A DNA stretch of 64,000 nt from Oscillospiraceae bacterium MB24-C1 (GCA_030913685.1 CP133187.1:1952501-2016500), one strand, 5' to 3'; positions 1 to 11,409 are shown, counted from the stretch's first letter. Notes: a model not told the origin generated them from the letters alone. Program-made: numbers and translations.

Positions 1-984
<984 letters not shown>

Positions 985-1087
985 TTTAAGTGATCTTAAT
1001 AGGTCTCGCATATTGCAGACATTTCATTGTTCAATTTTGAGTGTGCAGAACATTCTAAATAGTCTTGGGGCTATGCCGCAAGACACA

Positions 1088-1203
1088 GCCGGTGCCAATG
1101 ACGATGAGGATCCACCCGTTCCCATTCCGAACACGGTCGTTAAGCTCATCAGTGCCGAAAATACTTGGATGGAGACGTCCTGGGAAGATAGGTCGGTGCC
1201 GGC
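1088..1203 (+). rRNA. rrf: 5S ribosomal RNA
   Basis: A sequence of about 116 nt begins GCCGGTGCC and ends GGTCGGTGCCGGC, so its termini pair as the 5S helix I. The internal conserved block CCCATTCCGAACACGG is present. It lies directly downstream of 23S and upstream of a terminator. The ends may be off by a base or two. Confidence 0.95.
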
Positions 1204-1210
1204 ACTTTTA

Positions 1211-1250
1211 CGGACATCCCTGCAATAGCGGGGGTGTTCGTTTTATTTTT
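1211..1250 (+). terminator. rrn operon terminator
   Basis: The arms CGGACATCCCTGC (1211-1223) and GCGGGGGTGTTCG (1228-1240) pair with G-U wobbles and are followed by TTTTATTTTT. This is an intrinsic terminator closing the rRNA operon. Confidence 0.85.
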
Positions 1251-1312
1251 ATGTTATTATTTACGCTTTTGAGATGACGCCATTTTGTGCTATAATACCA
1301 TACGGTGATGAT

Positions 1313-1688
1313 ATGAAAAAAATGCCCAATGAAGCGGTTTTAGTGCTGATAATATCAAGCCTATCTTTGCTTCGTGGAATTATCGTAAAGGATGGTAATA
1401 TTACTAGTCCACCAGCAATTATTATTGAAATATTGTCACAGATCTGTTGGGTTTCTCTATTCCTAATGGATGGCTGGGACAAAACGCGACTCAAAGATGT
1501 TGAGGACGTTGACATTTTAGCGTTATATAATATCGCGGATTGTCTGTTTTTATGGCGGTTCTTTTTGCGTTCAAATCAGGTATACGCAGGGATATCAGGA
1601 TAAATTCGGAAACAAATGGCTGAGGTTACTTTTACTCGCAGGAATATTACTTTTGCTTTATTTCTTAAGCACTATATACTGGCTATAA
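1313..1688 (+). pseudogene. small membrane protein gene broken by a frameshift
   Basis: From ATG 1313 the frame encodes a hydrophobic protein that stops at 1603. In another frame, from about 1575 to the stop at 1686-1688, the sequence continues as a plausible tail: a charged stretch (RYTQGYQDKFGNKW) then a leucine-rich membrane segment ending IYWL. Joined, they would give a protein of roughly 125 residues with about three membrane segments. The break is near a T5 run at 1562-1566, so either true decay or a sequencing indel is possible. It converges on the hydrolase gene, with only 2 bases between the stops. I do not recognise the family. The upstream GGTGATGAT is only a weak ribosome site. 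Confidence 0.5.
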
Positions 1689-1690
1689 GT

Positions 1691-2389
1691 TTAAAGCTTA
1701 TCATCCAGCCAGTGGCCATAAAATGCAAGTTGTTTAGGTGTATGGAAGAAATGTTCGGATTCAACCTTTGTCACACGCGAACTACTTTGTATGCTAAACT
1801 GATCTATCACGTCTTCAGGTATAAGATTATCTTCAAAGCCCCAAAGAATGTCAGTAGGCGTGTTCCAGCAGATGGGGTGGGCGCAGACATAGGAATAATA
1901 ACTCCAGTCTAAAAATTGGCCATTGGGTAGGCTGATGTATTTTTTTGTTTGAAGCTGTTCAGAAGTTATATTAAATGAAGCCATCAGGCCTTCAATCAAA
2001 AACTTCATATCGACAACAGGTGACAGGAACATACTATGTACAATATCTTTTTCGGCCAAGGCCATCATACTCATATAGGCACCGATGCTACACCCATACA
2101 GGCCGATACTTCTTGAATTGGTTGCAAGTGTATCATAGACGCTGCACAGCTCCTCTGTACAGGTCCAGGGGTTGAGTTTTGCACTATCTTTACGCTCACC
2201 GTGTTCCGGCAGGTCGATGCTAATGATCTGATAGCCCTTGGGCACGGCGTTTTCAGCCAACAATCGGATATCGATGTCGGCCTTATGCGACATAAGACCG
2301 TGGACAGCTAGTATCGTATTACCGGTGAAATCCCCCCAATTTATGGCGGGTATTGCATTTATATCGATATATTCTGTTTTTATATTCAT
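1691..2389 (-). CDS. alpha/beta hydrolase
   Basis: The 232-residue protein has the alpha/beta-hydrolase layout. An HG motif after an early strand (LAVHGLMSH) would form the oxyanion hole. The nucleophile elbow is GCSIG. A late acidic residue follows a strand (ILWGFEDNLIP), and a C-terminal histidine sits in SEHFFHTP. No signal peptide is seen, so it should be cytoplasmic. The closest groupings are the DUF/YqiA-type esterases and peptidase-S9-like short hydrolases; the substrate cannot be inferred. The start ATG at 2389 has AGGAG about 10 bases upstream. It appears monocistronic. Confidence 0.85.
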   Translation of the reverse strand: MNIKTEYIDINAIPAINWGDFTGNTILAVHGLMSHKADIDIRLLAENAVPKGYQIISIDLPEHGERKDSAKLNPWTCTEELCSVYDTLATNSRSIGLYGCSIGAYMSMMALAEKDIVHSMFLSPVVDMKFLIEGLMASFNITSEQLQTKKYISLPNGQFLDWSYYSYVCAHPICWNTPTDILWGFEDNLIPEDVIDQFSIQSSSRVTKVESEHFFHTPKQLAFYGHWLDDKL

Positions 2390-2471
2390 ATTAAAACACT
2401 CCTGAAAATGGTATGCACATTATAACATAATATAGGAATTTAATTCAAATAGACTAAAAACATAACAGTGA

Positions 2472-2509
2472 GGCCGCATACTCTTGAACATGGAATATGC
2501 GGCCGTATT
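2472..2509. terminator. inverted repeat, possible bidirectional terminator
   Basis: GGCCGCATA (2472-2480) and TATGCGGCC (2496-2504) are perfect complements around a 15-nt loop, followed by GTATTTT. It lies upstream of the minus-strand hydrolase and has no intact plus-strand gene before it, so it may be a leftover of a lost gene. Confidence 0.5.
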
Positions 2510-3540
2510 TTAAGCTTTAAAACATATTATAAATTTACGCTTACAAAGGGCGTCCTCACCGGATTTATGACAAGAGGATGTGCCTACGGATATTTTATTT
2601 AATATTAAATCTTTTTGTTTATCAACCTGCGTCCCTATCCGGAGAGGGTTGTCGGTCACTCAGGTGCTTTTTGATGCATGGAGACACCTTTGTGCAATCA
2701 ATACCTTTAATCCCTCGAAAAAAAGAGTTATCAAAGGGCAGCAAGAGCCGCATTTATCAGCCCCAGAGCAAAGGCTACAAGTGAAAAAATCTTATGCGCA
2801 ACGCAGACAACCAAATTATTCTGCCCGTCAAAGAACTGATAGCGGTCGAACTACGTGCGATGATGGATGGCTTCGTTTCAGTCGCATTCTTGACCCCGGT
2901 GCAAACCATATCAGGCTCTCTTGAGGATGTGGCTGCATCGGATGTACTGGTTAAAGTGCTGCGCAGCTATGCCGTGGGGTGCCGATATTTCGCGGATGCG
3001 TAAGGAGTGGTTGCATTTGTCCTAAAAGAAATGGCGTGACATCTTTCAGTACAAACAGCAGCTTATAAATTTTAGATATTTTGATATAATGTAATGGGTT
3101 TTAGTTTTGGGCGATTGAACCGCTGCCGACTTATTTTGTTGACAGCGGTTCATTTTAACGTAACCCAAACCGGGGCGCACATACTTATGGGAGATACCGG
3201 ACGGAAATGGACTTTTTAGTTGTTGCTTTTTCACTTAGCATCCTTCATTTTAAGAAGATTTGGCCGATTAAGATTATTGAGGGCTTGAAACTCGAGACTG
3301 TTGCAAGACGACGTTTCTACATTTCCTAAAATCACAAATAGAAACTGATACGGGGTGGCTTCGCCCCCAAGCTCCAATCCGGTAACGCGAAATCGCCAGG
3401 TCAGTGATTTGTTTTGGTATTCTTATCGGCTACCGGGGGGCTCAACCACGGCACAGCCCAATAAAATCATCACATTGGGATGAGGGCACAAAAACAGCTG
3501 GCAATCTACGATGGCTTGTCGGGCACTTTTTATAAATATA
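2510..3540. other. gene-poor, probably decayed region
   Basis: I see no convincing gene here. ORFs of up to 114 codons occur at 2578-3003, but they overlap one another in several frames, lack good ribosome sites and match nothing I recognise. At 3235-3527 the minus strand gives one long frame interrupted by a single TAA that could be a gene remnant, but I cannot name it. A good hairpin, TGAACCGCTG (3116-3125) with CAGCGGTTCA (3143-3152) followed by CATTTTAA, lies about 30 bases after a TATAAT at 3085-3090. A very short transcript is therefore conceivable. Confidence 0.4.
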
Positions 3541-3560
3541 AAAACAAACATTTAAATACT

Positions 3561-3602
3561 TGTGACTGAGTTACAGAAGAAATACTTTATATTTAGTACA
3601 AT
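3561..3602 (+). promoter_or_regulatory. Crp/Fnr-type operator and -10 box (site 1)
   Basis: The palindrome TGTGACTGAGTTACA at 3561-3575 is centred on 3568. A TACAAT -10 box is at 3597-3602, exactly 29 bases from the centre, and no -35 consensus is present (CAGAAG occupies that place). This is class II activator geometry, with the operator centred at about -41. It is nearly identical in sequence and spacing to the sites at 32055 and 32938. A strong AAGGAGG follows at 3613-3619. Confidence 0.75.
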
Positions 3603-3626
3603 AATGGAAAATAAGGAGGAATTTTT

Positions 3627-3781
3627 ATGAGCAATCATGGGTGTTAAGTTTATCTTAGCAAATAGTACAGATGAAAGTTGCAAACTGCCCGGTCCTACCG
3701 AATATTGAAGAGAATTTACAAACTAAAAGAATTATGGATATCGGTAAGCAAGTGATTTTCCAAGAGCTGTTTGTAATATGA
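3627..3781 (+). pseudogene. broken small ORF behind the Crp/Fnr promoter
   Basis: AAGGAGG at 3613-3619 is well placed for ATG 3627, but that frame stops after six codons (MSNHGC). A second frame from 3637 continues for 23 codons. A third frame from ATG 3671 to the stop at 3779-3781 reads as a plausible 36-residue peptide (NCPVLPNIEENLQ, then MDIGKQ). The jumps across three frames suggest a small gene damaged by two indels. I do not recognise the product. The intact regulatory signals in front of it make it more than random sequence. Confidence 0.4.
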
Positions 3782-3849
3782 CAAATAAAATGTCATAGCG
3801 AATTTGAGATTTCGGTAAAGTAAAATTTGATTTTTTAGGAGGCTGAATT

Positions 3850-5922
3850 ATGAAATCAATAAAACTAAAGCTACTACTGATATTTACTGCAATTATTGTG
3901 ATCTTAAATTTGGGCATCGTCATTGTTACAACAACCGTTGTCACCAACCAGATTGTTCAAGATTCCCATCAACATCTGATGGATATGGCAAAGCAGGAGG
4001 CGAAGCATGTACAGGCAATAGTGGACGGCCGACTGGAATATATCAGCTCGCTCGCCCAAAACCCGATTTTGTTGGATGAGGAGATGACATTTCAAGAAAA
4101 GGCCGCTTTTTTTGAAGCTGAAGCCAAAAGAACGGGTTACCTCGCTTTTGCTTTTGCAGATAAACAAGGAAATGCAACTGTTTTTAACACCAAGCGCGAA
4201 ACTACCAATATAGGTTCGCGTGATTACTTTCAAAGTGCATTAAATGGTCAAGCCGCATCTTCAGACTTGATAGTCAGCAGCGCTACCGGTGAACTGGTCA
4301 TGATTTATGCCGCCCCTGTTTATAAGCAGGGTCAGATTATCGGTGTCATCTATGGCAGAAGAGAGGGGAATGACCTAAGCCAAATTGTCAACGGCATTAG
4401 TTATAAACAGACAGGCTATGCTTATATGATTAATAACCAAGGTGTAACAGTTGGGCATGAAAATATAGATTTAGTCTTTGCACAGGATAACGACATAGAG
4501 AATATGAAAACGGATGCGTCTTTGCGTGAACTGGGGGAGCTAACTCAAAAAATGACGGCTCGTACAGTAGGCAGCGGGGAGTATAGCTACAACCACATCA
4601 CCAAAATTGCAGGCTACGCACCTATTGAAAACACACCTTGGATTATGGTGTTTGGCGTTGAGAAAAACGATATTTTATCCGGTGCTAGATTGTTGCAAGG
4701 CATTCTGGTAGGGATATCCATTGGAGCAGTCTTGATAGGGGCATTGGCAACATATTTTGTCAGCAGCAGCATCACCAACCCCATTAAAAAAGTTACCGTT
4801 GCAGCACAGCAAATTGCGGATGGCAATTTTGATGTATCGCTTTCCGTAAACTCCAAGGATGAAGTAGGACAACTTGCAAATGCCTTTAACTTTACCATCG
4901 ACAGATTGGTTAATTATCAAGGTTATATCGATGAAATTTCCGATGCGCTACACCATGTGTCAAATGGTAACTTAAAGGTTGAACTTCAACGAGAGTATGC
5001 TGGTCAGTTTAAAAAGCTTAAAGATAGCATGATGGCGTTGCTTGCCAATTTGAACTCCACCATATTGCAGATAAATCAATCTTCGGAACAGGTACATAGT
5101 GGTGCTGAGCAGGTTGCAAATGCTTCTCAAGCGCTTTCACAGGGTGCAACTGAACAAGCAAGTTCTATTGAAGAATTATCCGCGTCTATCACAGAGGTAA
5201 CTGAACAAATAAGAAAAAATGCAGAAAATGCAAAATTGGCACATGAAAAGGCCAACTTTGCTGGGAACGAAATGCGTGATAGCAATGAACAAATGCGCGA
5301 AATGATGGCCGCTATGGAGCAGATTACTTTTAAATCTTCTGAAATCTCAAAAATAATCAAAATAATTGAGGATATAGCATTTCAAACCAATATTCTTGCG
5401 TTAAATGCTGCGGTGGAAGCGGCTCGTGCAGGTGCAGCAGGAAAGGGTTTTGCAGTTGTTGCAGATGAAGTAAGAAGTCTTGCTGGAAAGTCGGCTGAAG
5501 CAGCAAAGAATACAACAGGTTTGATTGAGGAGACTATTAAAGCTGTTGATAATGGGTCACAAATTGCTGGCAAGACGGCCGCTTCTTTGGACAAGAGCGC
5601 TCAAGTGACAGTGGATGCTGTAACTTTGATTGATGAAATTGCGTTGGCTTCTCAGGAGCAGGCGACGGCTATTGTACAGATAAATCAGGGCATAGAACAG
5701 ATTTCAACGGTCGTTCAAACTAATGCTGCTACCGCTGAGGAGAGCGCCGCTGCAAGCGAAGAGCTGTCCGGACAAGCGAATATTTTACAGGAGCTTATTT
5801 CTAAATTTATTCTTAGCGAAACTGATCACACTTTTAATTTGAAGAATGATAAAATTAGCCAAGACAATTCTTTTAACCATTACGATTCTTTTAACTTTGA
5901 TAATGGCAGCAGTAAATATTGA
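3850..5922 (+). CDS. methyl-accepting chemotaxis protein
   Basis: This 690-residue transmembrane chemoreceptor has a membrane segment at about residues 7-30, an extracellular double-Cache-type sensor to about 280, a second membrane segment at about 283-305, then HAMP and a long methyl-accepting coiled coil. The signalling tip is canonical at residues 510-529 ([19 protein letters not shown]), which contacts CheA and CheW. The start has TTAGGAGG 10 bases upstream. No che genes lie in the window. The nearest upstream promoter I see is the Crp/Fnr-type one at 3561-3602, so the receptor may be expressed with the redox regulon. The Cache ligand is unknown. Confidence 0.93.
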   Translation: MKSIKLKLLLIFTAIIVILNLGIVIVTTTVVTNQIVQDSHQHLMDMAKQEAKHVQAIVDGRLEYISSLAQNPILLDEEMTFQEKAAFFEAEAKRTGYLAFAFADKQGNATVFNTKRETTNIGSRDYFQSALNGQAASSDLIVSSATGELVMIYAAPVYKQGQIIGVIYGRREGNDLSQIVNGISYKQTGYAYMINNQGVTVGHENIDLVFAQDNDIENMKTDASLRELGELTQKMTARTVGSGEYSYNHITKIAGYAPIENTPWIMVFGVEKNDILSGARLLQGILVGISIGAVLIGALATYFVSSSITNPIKKVTVAAQQIADGNFDVSLSVNSKDEVGQLANAFNFTIDRLVNYQGYIDEISDALHHVSNGNLKVELQREYAGQFKKLKDSMMALLANLNSTILQINQSSEQVHSGAEQVANASQALSQGATEQASSIEELSASITEVTEQIRKNAENAKLAHEKANFAGNEMRDSNEQMREMMAAMEQITFKSSEISKIIKIIEDIAFQTNILALNAAVEAARAGAAGKGFAVVADEVRSLAGKSAEAAKNTTGLIEETIKAVDNGSQIAGKTAASLDKSAQVTVDAVTLIDEIALASQEQATAIVQINQGIEQISTVVQTNAATAEESAAASEELSGQANILQELISKFILSETDHTFNLKNDKISQDNSFNHYDSFNFDNGSSKY

Positions 5923-5979
5923 TGTATGCTTAAATTTTAGTCAACTATTTGTAGCACAATAAAAGCCGAAGATCTAAGC

Positions 5980-6026
5980 AAATACAGCTGCAGGTACCCG
6001 GTTTGGTATTTGCAGCTGTATTTATG
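5980..6026 (+). terminator. terminator after the chemoreceptor gene
   Basis: AAATACAGCTGCA (5980-5992) pairs perfectly with TGCAGCTGTATTT (6011-6023) around an 18-nt loop. The A/T-rich outer arms make it function in either direction. Confidence 0.7.
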
Positions 6027-6096
6027 AAAAGACGTGTTTAATTTCTGCTTCTTTAAGCTGCCTTGAAATTTCAATAAAAGTAGAAAAGGAGCGAAG

Positions 6097-8433
6097 ATGA
6101 TGAGAGAAGCTAGGCCGAAGCCAATCCTACACATTCTTCTGATCATGTTCTTTATATATTTCGCTATCATATTGATGGGAAGCGACTTTTGGGGGAATAT
6201 ATTGTCCCCCATTGTAGCTTTCTTGTCTTCGTTACTGATTTTTATCTCTGCAAAGCGCACAAAAAGTTCTAAGCTATATGACGTACTGCTGTTTTTTAGC
6301 ACTTTAATTTGGGGTATCGCTGATTTAGCTTGGTTGATTTATGAGAATGTTCTCTTAATAGATCCCATAAGCATTAACTTTTTAAATGCCCTTTATGTGA
6401 TACCAAACCTGATTTTTACCATTTTTTTAACACATTATATTTTCAAAACCTATTCAAATTGGAACCTATGGCAACTAGTTATTGATATTTTTACATTTTC
6501 TACAATGGGCTCAATTTTAATTTGGTCTTTTATTTTTTCAAAAACAAAGCTTGCATTTAATTGGGATTTTAATTATATCCTTACAATGTTTTATTTATTT
6601 TTAGACTTTTATTTAATCGTCGCTATTGGCCTAATTTGTTTTTCTAAAAGTTTTAAGCGGATTAAAAAGAGTTCGTTATTTGTGTTAGCAGGAATGTTTA
6701 TATATGTTGTCACCGATTATTATTACGCCTATCTGGGTTTGATCAGATCTTATGATCCCAATACATTTATTGACGTTGTCTATATGCTTTGTAATGTGCT
6801 TTTTGCGGTGGGAATCGCTTACGAAGCGGTAAATCCATTTATTGGCAACAACTCACGGCTCAATCAACTTTCCGAAAACTTAAGAAAGCCCACTAAATTA
6901 GTGTTTCTGAATATCGCTGCTTTCTATTTTTTATATTTGACTAATATTTTCAGTTTGCAGGTATTCACAATTGCAAGCGTTATTTGCATTTTATATTGGG
7001 TTCTGACAACCAATTTACTGGCAAATATGCTGGATAAACTTATGTTAAAAACAGAAAAAGAAATGAATGAACATCTCGAAAAACTTATCACAAAAAGAAC
7101 GATGGAGCTTAATCGCGTAAATCAACATTTGCAAGAGATATCAAATAGAGATGCTTTGACTGGATTATATAACCGAAGGTATCTTGTCAGCCATCTCGAT
7201 TCATTGGTTTCTATAAAAACTCCTTTTGCATTACTGTATATAGACGTTAACCGATTCAAGTCAATTAATGATTCCTATGGCCACGAAATGGGTGATAAAG
7301 TTTTATGTACATTGTGTGGGCACCTTTTAGGTAATCATAGCCCTAATTGCACCGTATTTCGCATAGGCGGTGATGAGATTGCTATTACAATAGAAAATTA
7401 TGCTGATAAAGCGAATGTTGCTCTAATTGCGGAAAAAATCTTAAAAACAATACAAGCTCCTATTAAAATAGAGTCTTTTGTATTTACATTAAACGCAAGC
7501 ATTGGAATTGCACTATACCCACAGGATGCCGATGATAGAGATATTCTAATGCAGTATGCAGATATGGCTATGTATGAAGTGAAGTCTATGGTAAATAGAA
7601 ACAATTATCTGTTTTTTAATGCAGAGCTTAGTGAAAAAAACAAAAGACATTATGAAATTGATCTTGCATTACGGAGTGCAAATTATGATAAAGAATTTGT
7701 TTTATATTTTCAGCCACAATTTAGCGTCAAAACAAATTCACTTATGGGAATGGAAGCCTTGATCAGATGGGTTCAACCACAAAAAGGATTTATTTCTCCT
7801 TCCGAATTCATTCCCGTGGCAGAAAAAAATGGAACGATCTTTGATATTGGGGAGTGGGTTATAAACAGAGCATTTGCTCAGATAAAAAAGTGGAATCAAA
7901 CATATGACTTGAATTTAAAAATGGGCATCAATATCTCTCCCATCCAAATTGAGAATATTGGTTTTATTGATTGGTTTCGTGAAAAACTTCAAAATGAAGA
8001 TATAAAACCAAATTGGATTGATCTAGAAATAACAGAAAGTATTGCAATAAAACCAGATGCTTTAACCGCGCAAATATTCGATTTATTGCATGAAATTGGT
8101 GTGTACACTTCAATTGATGATTTTGGCACAGGGTATTCGTCCCTTAGTTATATTAAAAGATTTAATATTGATCGACTCAAAATTGCAAAAGAGCTAATTG
8201 ACAATATTGAAAATGATCAAAATTCATTACTTATCGTCCAAGCTATTGTTATGATGGCAAAAGGAATGCAAATAAAAACCATAGCAGAAGGGGTTGAGGA
8301 TGTTAATCAGCTAAAATTCCTTAACCAATTGGGCTGCGATGAGATACAGGGGTATTTTTTCGGAGAGCCTGTCACCGGCGAAGCGTTTGAAGTGCAGTAT
8401 ATAAAAGAAAAAGAGTCAGAATGTCTTGTCTGA
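6097..8433 (+). CDS. membrane GGDEF-EAL protein (c-di-GMP turnover)
   Basis: This 778-residue protein has about eight or nine membrane helices in the first 320 residues, a short coiled coil, then GGDEF and EAL domains. The GGDEF signature reads GGDEI (424-428), so the last residue departs from consensus. No RxxD I-site lies five residues upstream. The EAL domain keeps EAL (553-555), the E of LEITES and DDFGTGYSS (from 674), so phosphodiesterase activity is likely. However, the usual LKID motif is LKIA (K695, A697). Net direction of c-di-GMP turnover cannot be called. ATG 6097 follows AAAGGAGCGAAG. A possible user of its signal is the degenerate GGDEF protein at 26049. Confidence 0.93.
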   Translation: MMREARPKPILHILLIMFFIYFAIILMGSDFWGNILSPIVAFLSSLLIFISAKRTKSSKLYDVLLFFSTLIWGIADLAWLIYENVLLIDPISINFLNALYVIPNLIFTIFLTHYIFKTYSNWNLWQLVIDIFTFSTMGSILIWSFIFSKTKLAFNWDFNYILTMFYLFLDFYLIVAIGLICFSKSFKRIKKSSLFVLAGMFIYVVTDYYYAYLGLIRSYDPNTFIDVVYMLCNVLFAVGIAYEAVNPFIGNNSRLNQLSENLRKPTKLVFLNIAAFYFLYLTNIFSLQVFTIASVICILYWVLTTNLLANMLDKLMLKTEKEMNEHLEKLITKRTMELNRVNQHLQEISNRDALTGLYNRRYLVSHLDSLVSIKTPFALLYIDVNRFKSINDSYGHEMGDKVLCTLCGHLLGNHSPNCTVFRIGGDEIAITIENYADKANVALIAEKILKTIQAPIKIESFVFTLNASIGIALYPQDADDRDILMQYADMAMYEVKSMVNRNNYLFFNAELSEKNKRHYEIDLALRSANYDKEFVLYFQPQFSVKTNSLMGMEALIRWVQPQKGFISPSEFIPVAEKNGTIFDIGEWVINRAFAQIKKWNQTYDLNLKMGINISPIQIENIGFIDWFREKLQNEDIKPNWIDLEITESIAIKPDALTAQIFDLLHEIGVYTSIDDFGTGYSSLSYIKRFNIDRLKIAKELIDNIENDQNSLLIVQAIVMMAKGMQIKTIAEGVEDVNQLKFLNQLGCDEIQGYFFGEPVTGEAFEVQYIKEKESECLV

Positions 8434-8557
8434 ATATTATTTGCTACTGTACTAATTTGCACTGCCAAAAGTGTTATAGTAGCGAGAATCACCCAGAACC
8501 ACTGAAGGGAAAATACCGTTTGGGGGTGTAGTTGGTTATAGTCTCAAAATATACGTA

Positions 8558-8606
8558 AAGCATTAGTAGCTTCAATCTGAACCGAAGCTGCTAATGCTTT
8601 TTATCA
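8558..8606 (+). terminator. terminator after the GGDEF-EAL gene
   Basis: AAGCATTAGTAGCTT and AAGCTGCTAATGCTTT form a stem around the CAATCTGAACCG loop and are followed by TTAT. The 120 bases between the stop codon and this stem contain CACCC...GGGGTG pairing (about 8491-8527), which may be additional RNA structure; I do not recognise it. Confidence 0.7.
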
Positions 8607-8694
8607 TGTATTACCTTCGGCAGATTAGCGGTTATTTATTTTCATATATCTTTTGATTAAAGACAAGTCAAACAAATATAAGGAGAAATTAGGA

Positions 8695-8763
8695 ATGATA
8701 GGGTTATTAAAGCCCGTACTTCTAAAGAAAAGCGAACATGTCGCACAACCTGATTCTAGTTAG
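8695..8763 (+). CDS. 22-codon ORF with a strong ribosome site
   Basis: ATAAGGAGAAATTAGGA precedes ATG 8695. The frame encodes 22 residues (MIGLLKPVLLKK, then a polar tail) and stops at TAG 8761-8763. It is either a genuine tiny peptide gene or the 5' stump of a truncated gene. The following sequence offers no obvious continuation in another frame. A weak hairpin ending in GCTTTTT follows at about 8780-8803. Confidence 0.3.
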   Translation: MIGLLKPVLLKKSEHVAQPDSS

Positions 8764-8856
8764 CCATCAGTGCACAAAAAAGCCCAATCAGACTGAGCTT
8801 TTTCGATAAGCTATCATGTTATGCATAAAAATATTGCTGGGTGCCAAGCGATTCAT

Positions 8857-9501
8857 TTACTCCTTAGCAAAATCGCTCTTCGGATGCCCACAAAGGGGGC
8901 ACTTCCAATCATCAGGCAACTGCTCGAAAGGGATATCGCCATCATAGACATACCCACAAATCTGACAGACCCACTTTTCTTTCTTTACCTCAGGAAGTGA
9001 TCCGGCATCCTTAAATGCATTGAAAGCTTCCCGAGCTTTGGCCTTCATGCTCTTTTGATAGTTGCCGTATATGATTGGCTCTCCTTCTCCCAACCAGGCA
9101 TCGGTCACCTCACAGAAAAACGCCGTATGGGTTGACAGCTCGTTTGAATCCGTCACCTTGCAGCGCAGATAAGCGGAAGCATTTTCGAGAACTGGTAACT
9201 CATCTACAATTTTGTGGGGCACATGAGCCCATTTATCGGCATTTCGGCCCGATTGAAAGCCAAAATTCCCGATAACAAATGGGTTAACATCTGTCCCGAG
9301 GATGGAAATAGTAAACTCGCCGGTTTCCTTGATCGCAGCATTAGTCTGGTTTGCCTTAATACTGCAGAGAATAACAGTTGGAACGGGCGAACTTGTTGAC
9401 TGTATCAATGCGTCCACAACGCAGCCTGCAAATTTGCCATTTAGTTTTGCTCCTACAACGTAAAGACCGGCAGAAATGTTATAAAGCGCTTTTGAATCCA
9501 T
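8857..9501 (-). CDS. hrb: high-molecular-weight rubredoxin (flavin reductase-rubredoxin fusion)
   Basis: This 214-residue fusion has an N-terminal FMN-binding flavin-reductase-like domain (about 1-150) and a C-terminal rubredoxin (about 165-212). The two iron-binding pairs are visible as CQICGY and CPLCGHP. Proteins of this build (Hrb of Moorella and other acetogens and clostridia) pass electrons from NAD(P)H to flavodiiron proteins that reduce oxygen or NO. The gene stands alone, with a short leader and no operator like the Crp/Fnr sites elsewhere in the window. No flavodiiron partner lies nearby. Confidence 0.9.
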   Translation of the reverse strand: MDSKALYNISAGLYVVGAKLNGKFAGCVVDALIQSTSSPVPTVILCSIKANQTNAAIKETGEFTISILGTDVNPFVIGNFGFQSGRNADKWAHVPHKIVDELPVLENASAYLRCKVTDSNELSTHTAFFCEVTDAWLGEGEPIIYGNYQKSMKAKAREAFNAFKDAGSLPEVKKEKWVCQICGYVYDGDIPFEQLPDDWKCPLCGHPKSDFAKE

Positions 9502-9969
9502 GGAATCCTCCTCAAATAATCAATCGCAATTAACGTATAAAGTTTAAATGACTGCCTAAAAGCATAGTCAGCTTTGCTAATCATACTTCACATTCTCATA
9601 GCTATATTTTTAGCAGTATTCTCAGCATTTCTTGTATTATATTACCACGACTTTCCTCAACATGCAATTAACTCTGATTACGATTACGCCTAAATTCAAG
9701 GGTATAACCTAGGCTTATCCTTTTTATTATGGCCAATGCACAAAGGATGGCATGTTGCTAATTTACACATTCTCATATAATTTTCTATTTAAAAGCTGTA
9801 CTTTCTGTTAAAAACAATTCCTTCTATATCATACCAGATTATCGGTCAAATGTCAGGAAACCGCTAGTTTAGGGGTAGTGGTAGCCACAAAAACAACGAT
9901 CTTCTACTTAAAAAGCTGACCGTTACTGGCGTATTCATGATATGTATGGGTGTTAATAGCTGTATCCCA
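9502..9969. other. intergenic stretch with no recognised gene
   Basis: This A/T-rich sequence upstream of hrb should hold that gene's minus-strand promoter. I find no plausible coding frame, RNA gene or repeat. It merges into the decayed permease fragment. Confidence 0.5.
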
Positions 9970-10230
9970 TTAAGTGGGGTGATCCCTTGTCAATTGTTTA
10001 CAGATCCAATTGGAAATGGATAGCGCAGCAAATAGGTTATAGCCGAAGGGTGGTGTGTAGCAGAGCCGCCACCAGATAGATACAAAAGGATATACCATAT
10101 GTAACTCATTACAGCCTAACCAAGTGCCGACAGGCACCAGAATTGGTGCAAGGATGAGTGTGGTAACCATATCATCCACAGCAAATGCAAAAACATGCAT
10201 AAGGTGAATAAAGAAGACATATTCCCTTGC
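9970..10230 (-). pseudogene. remnant of a TRAP transporter large permease (DctM-like)
   Basis: On the minus strand a fragment of about 80 residues retains DctM-family landmarks: a DDMVTTLILAPILVPVGTWLG segment that matches the conserved 'D-M-...-I-L-A-P-I-L-x-P' helix, and further on TPPFGYNLFAALSIS, matching the conserved 'PPVGxNLFVxxxIS'. The intervening part is degenerate, no start codon context exists, and the remaining roughly 350 residues of the family are absent. This is the decayed core of a C4-dicarboxylate/sugar-acid TRAP permease. The flanks to 10420 show nothing else identifiable. Confidence 0.6.
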
Positions 10231-10314
10231 TGTGACGTACTTGAGGACAAGCGCTGGGGTGTTGGGTTTCGGGTCAAAAGACCGCCGGCGGTCTAAGCGT
10301 CAAAAAGGCACTAG

Positions 10315-11355
<1,041 letters not shown>

Positions 11356-11375
11356 GGATATAATTTGCTTACGAT

Positions 11376-11409
11376 AAAGGGTGTCGACTCAGTCGACACC
11401 CTTTTATTT
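11376..11409 (+). terminator. terminator after the collagen-like gene
   Basis: AAAGGGTGTCGACT pairs with AGTCGACACCCTTT in a near-perfect palindrome, followed by TATTTA. It separates the collagen-like gene from the glycosyltransferase, which therefore probably has its own promoter. Confidence 0.85.
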
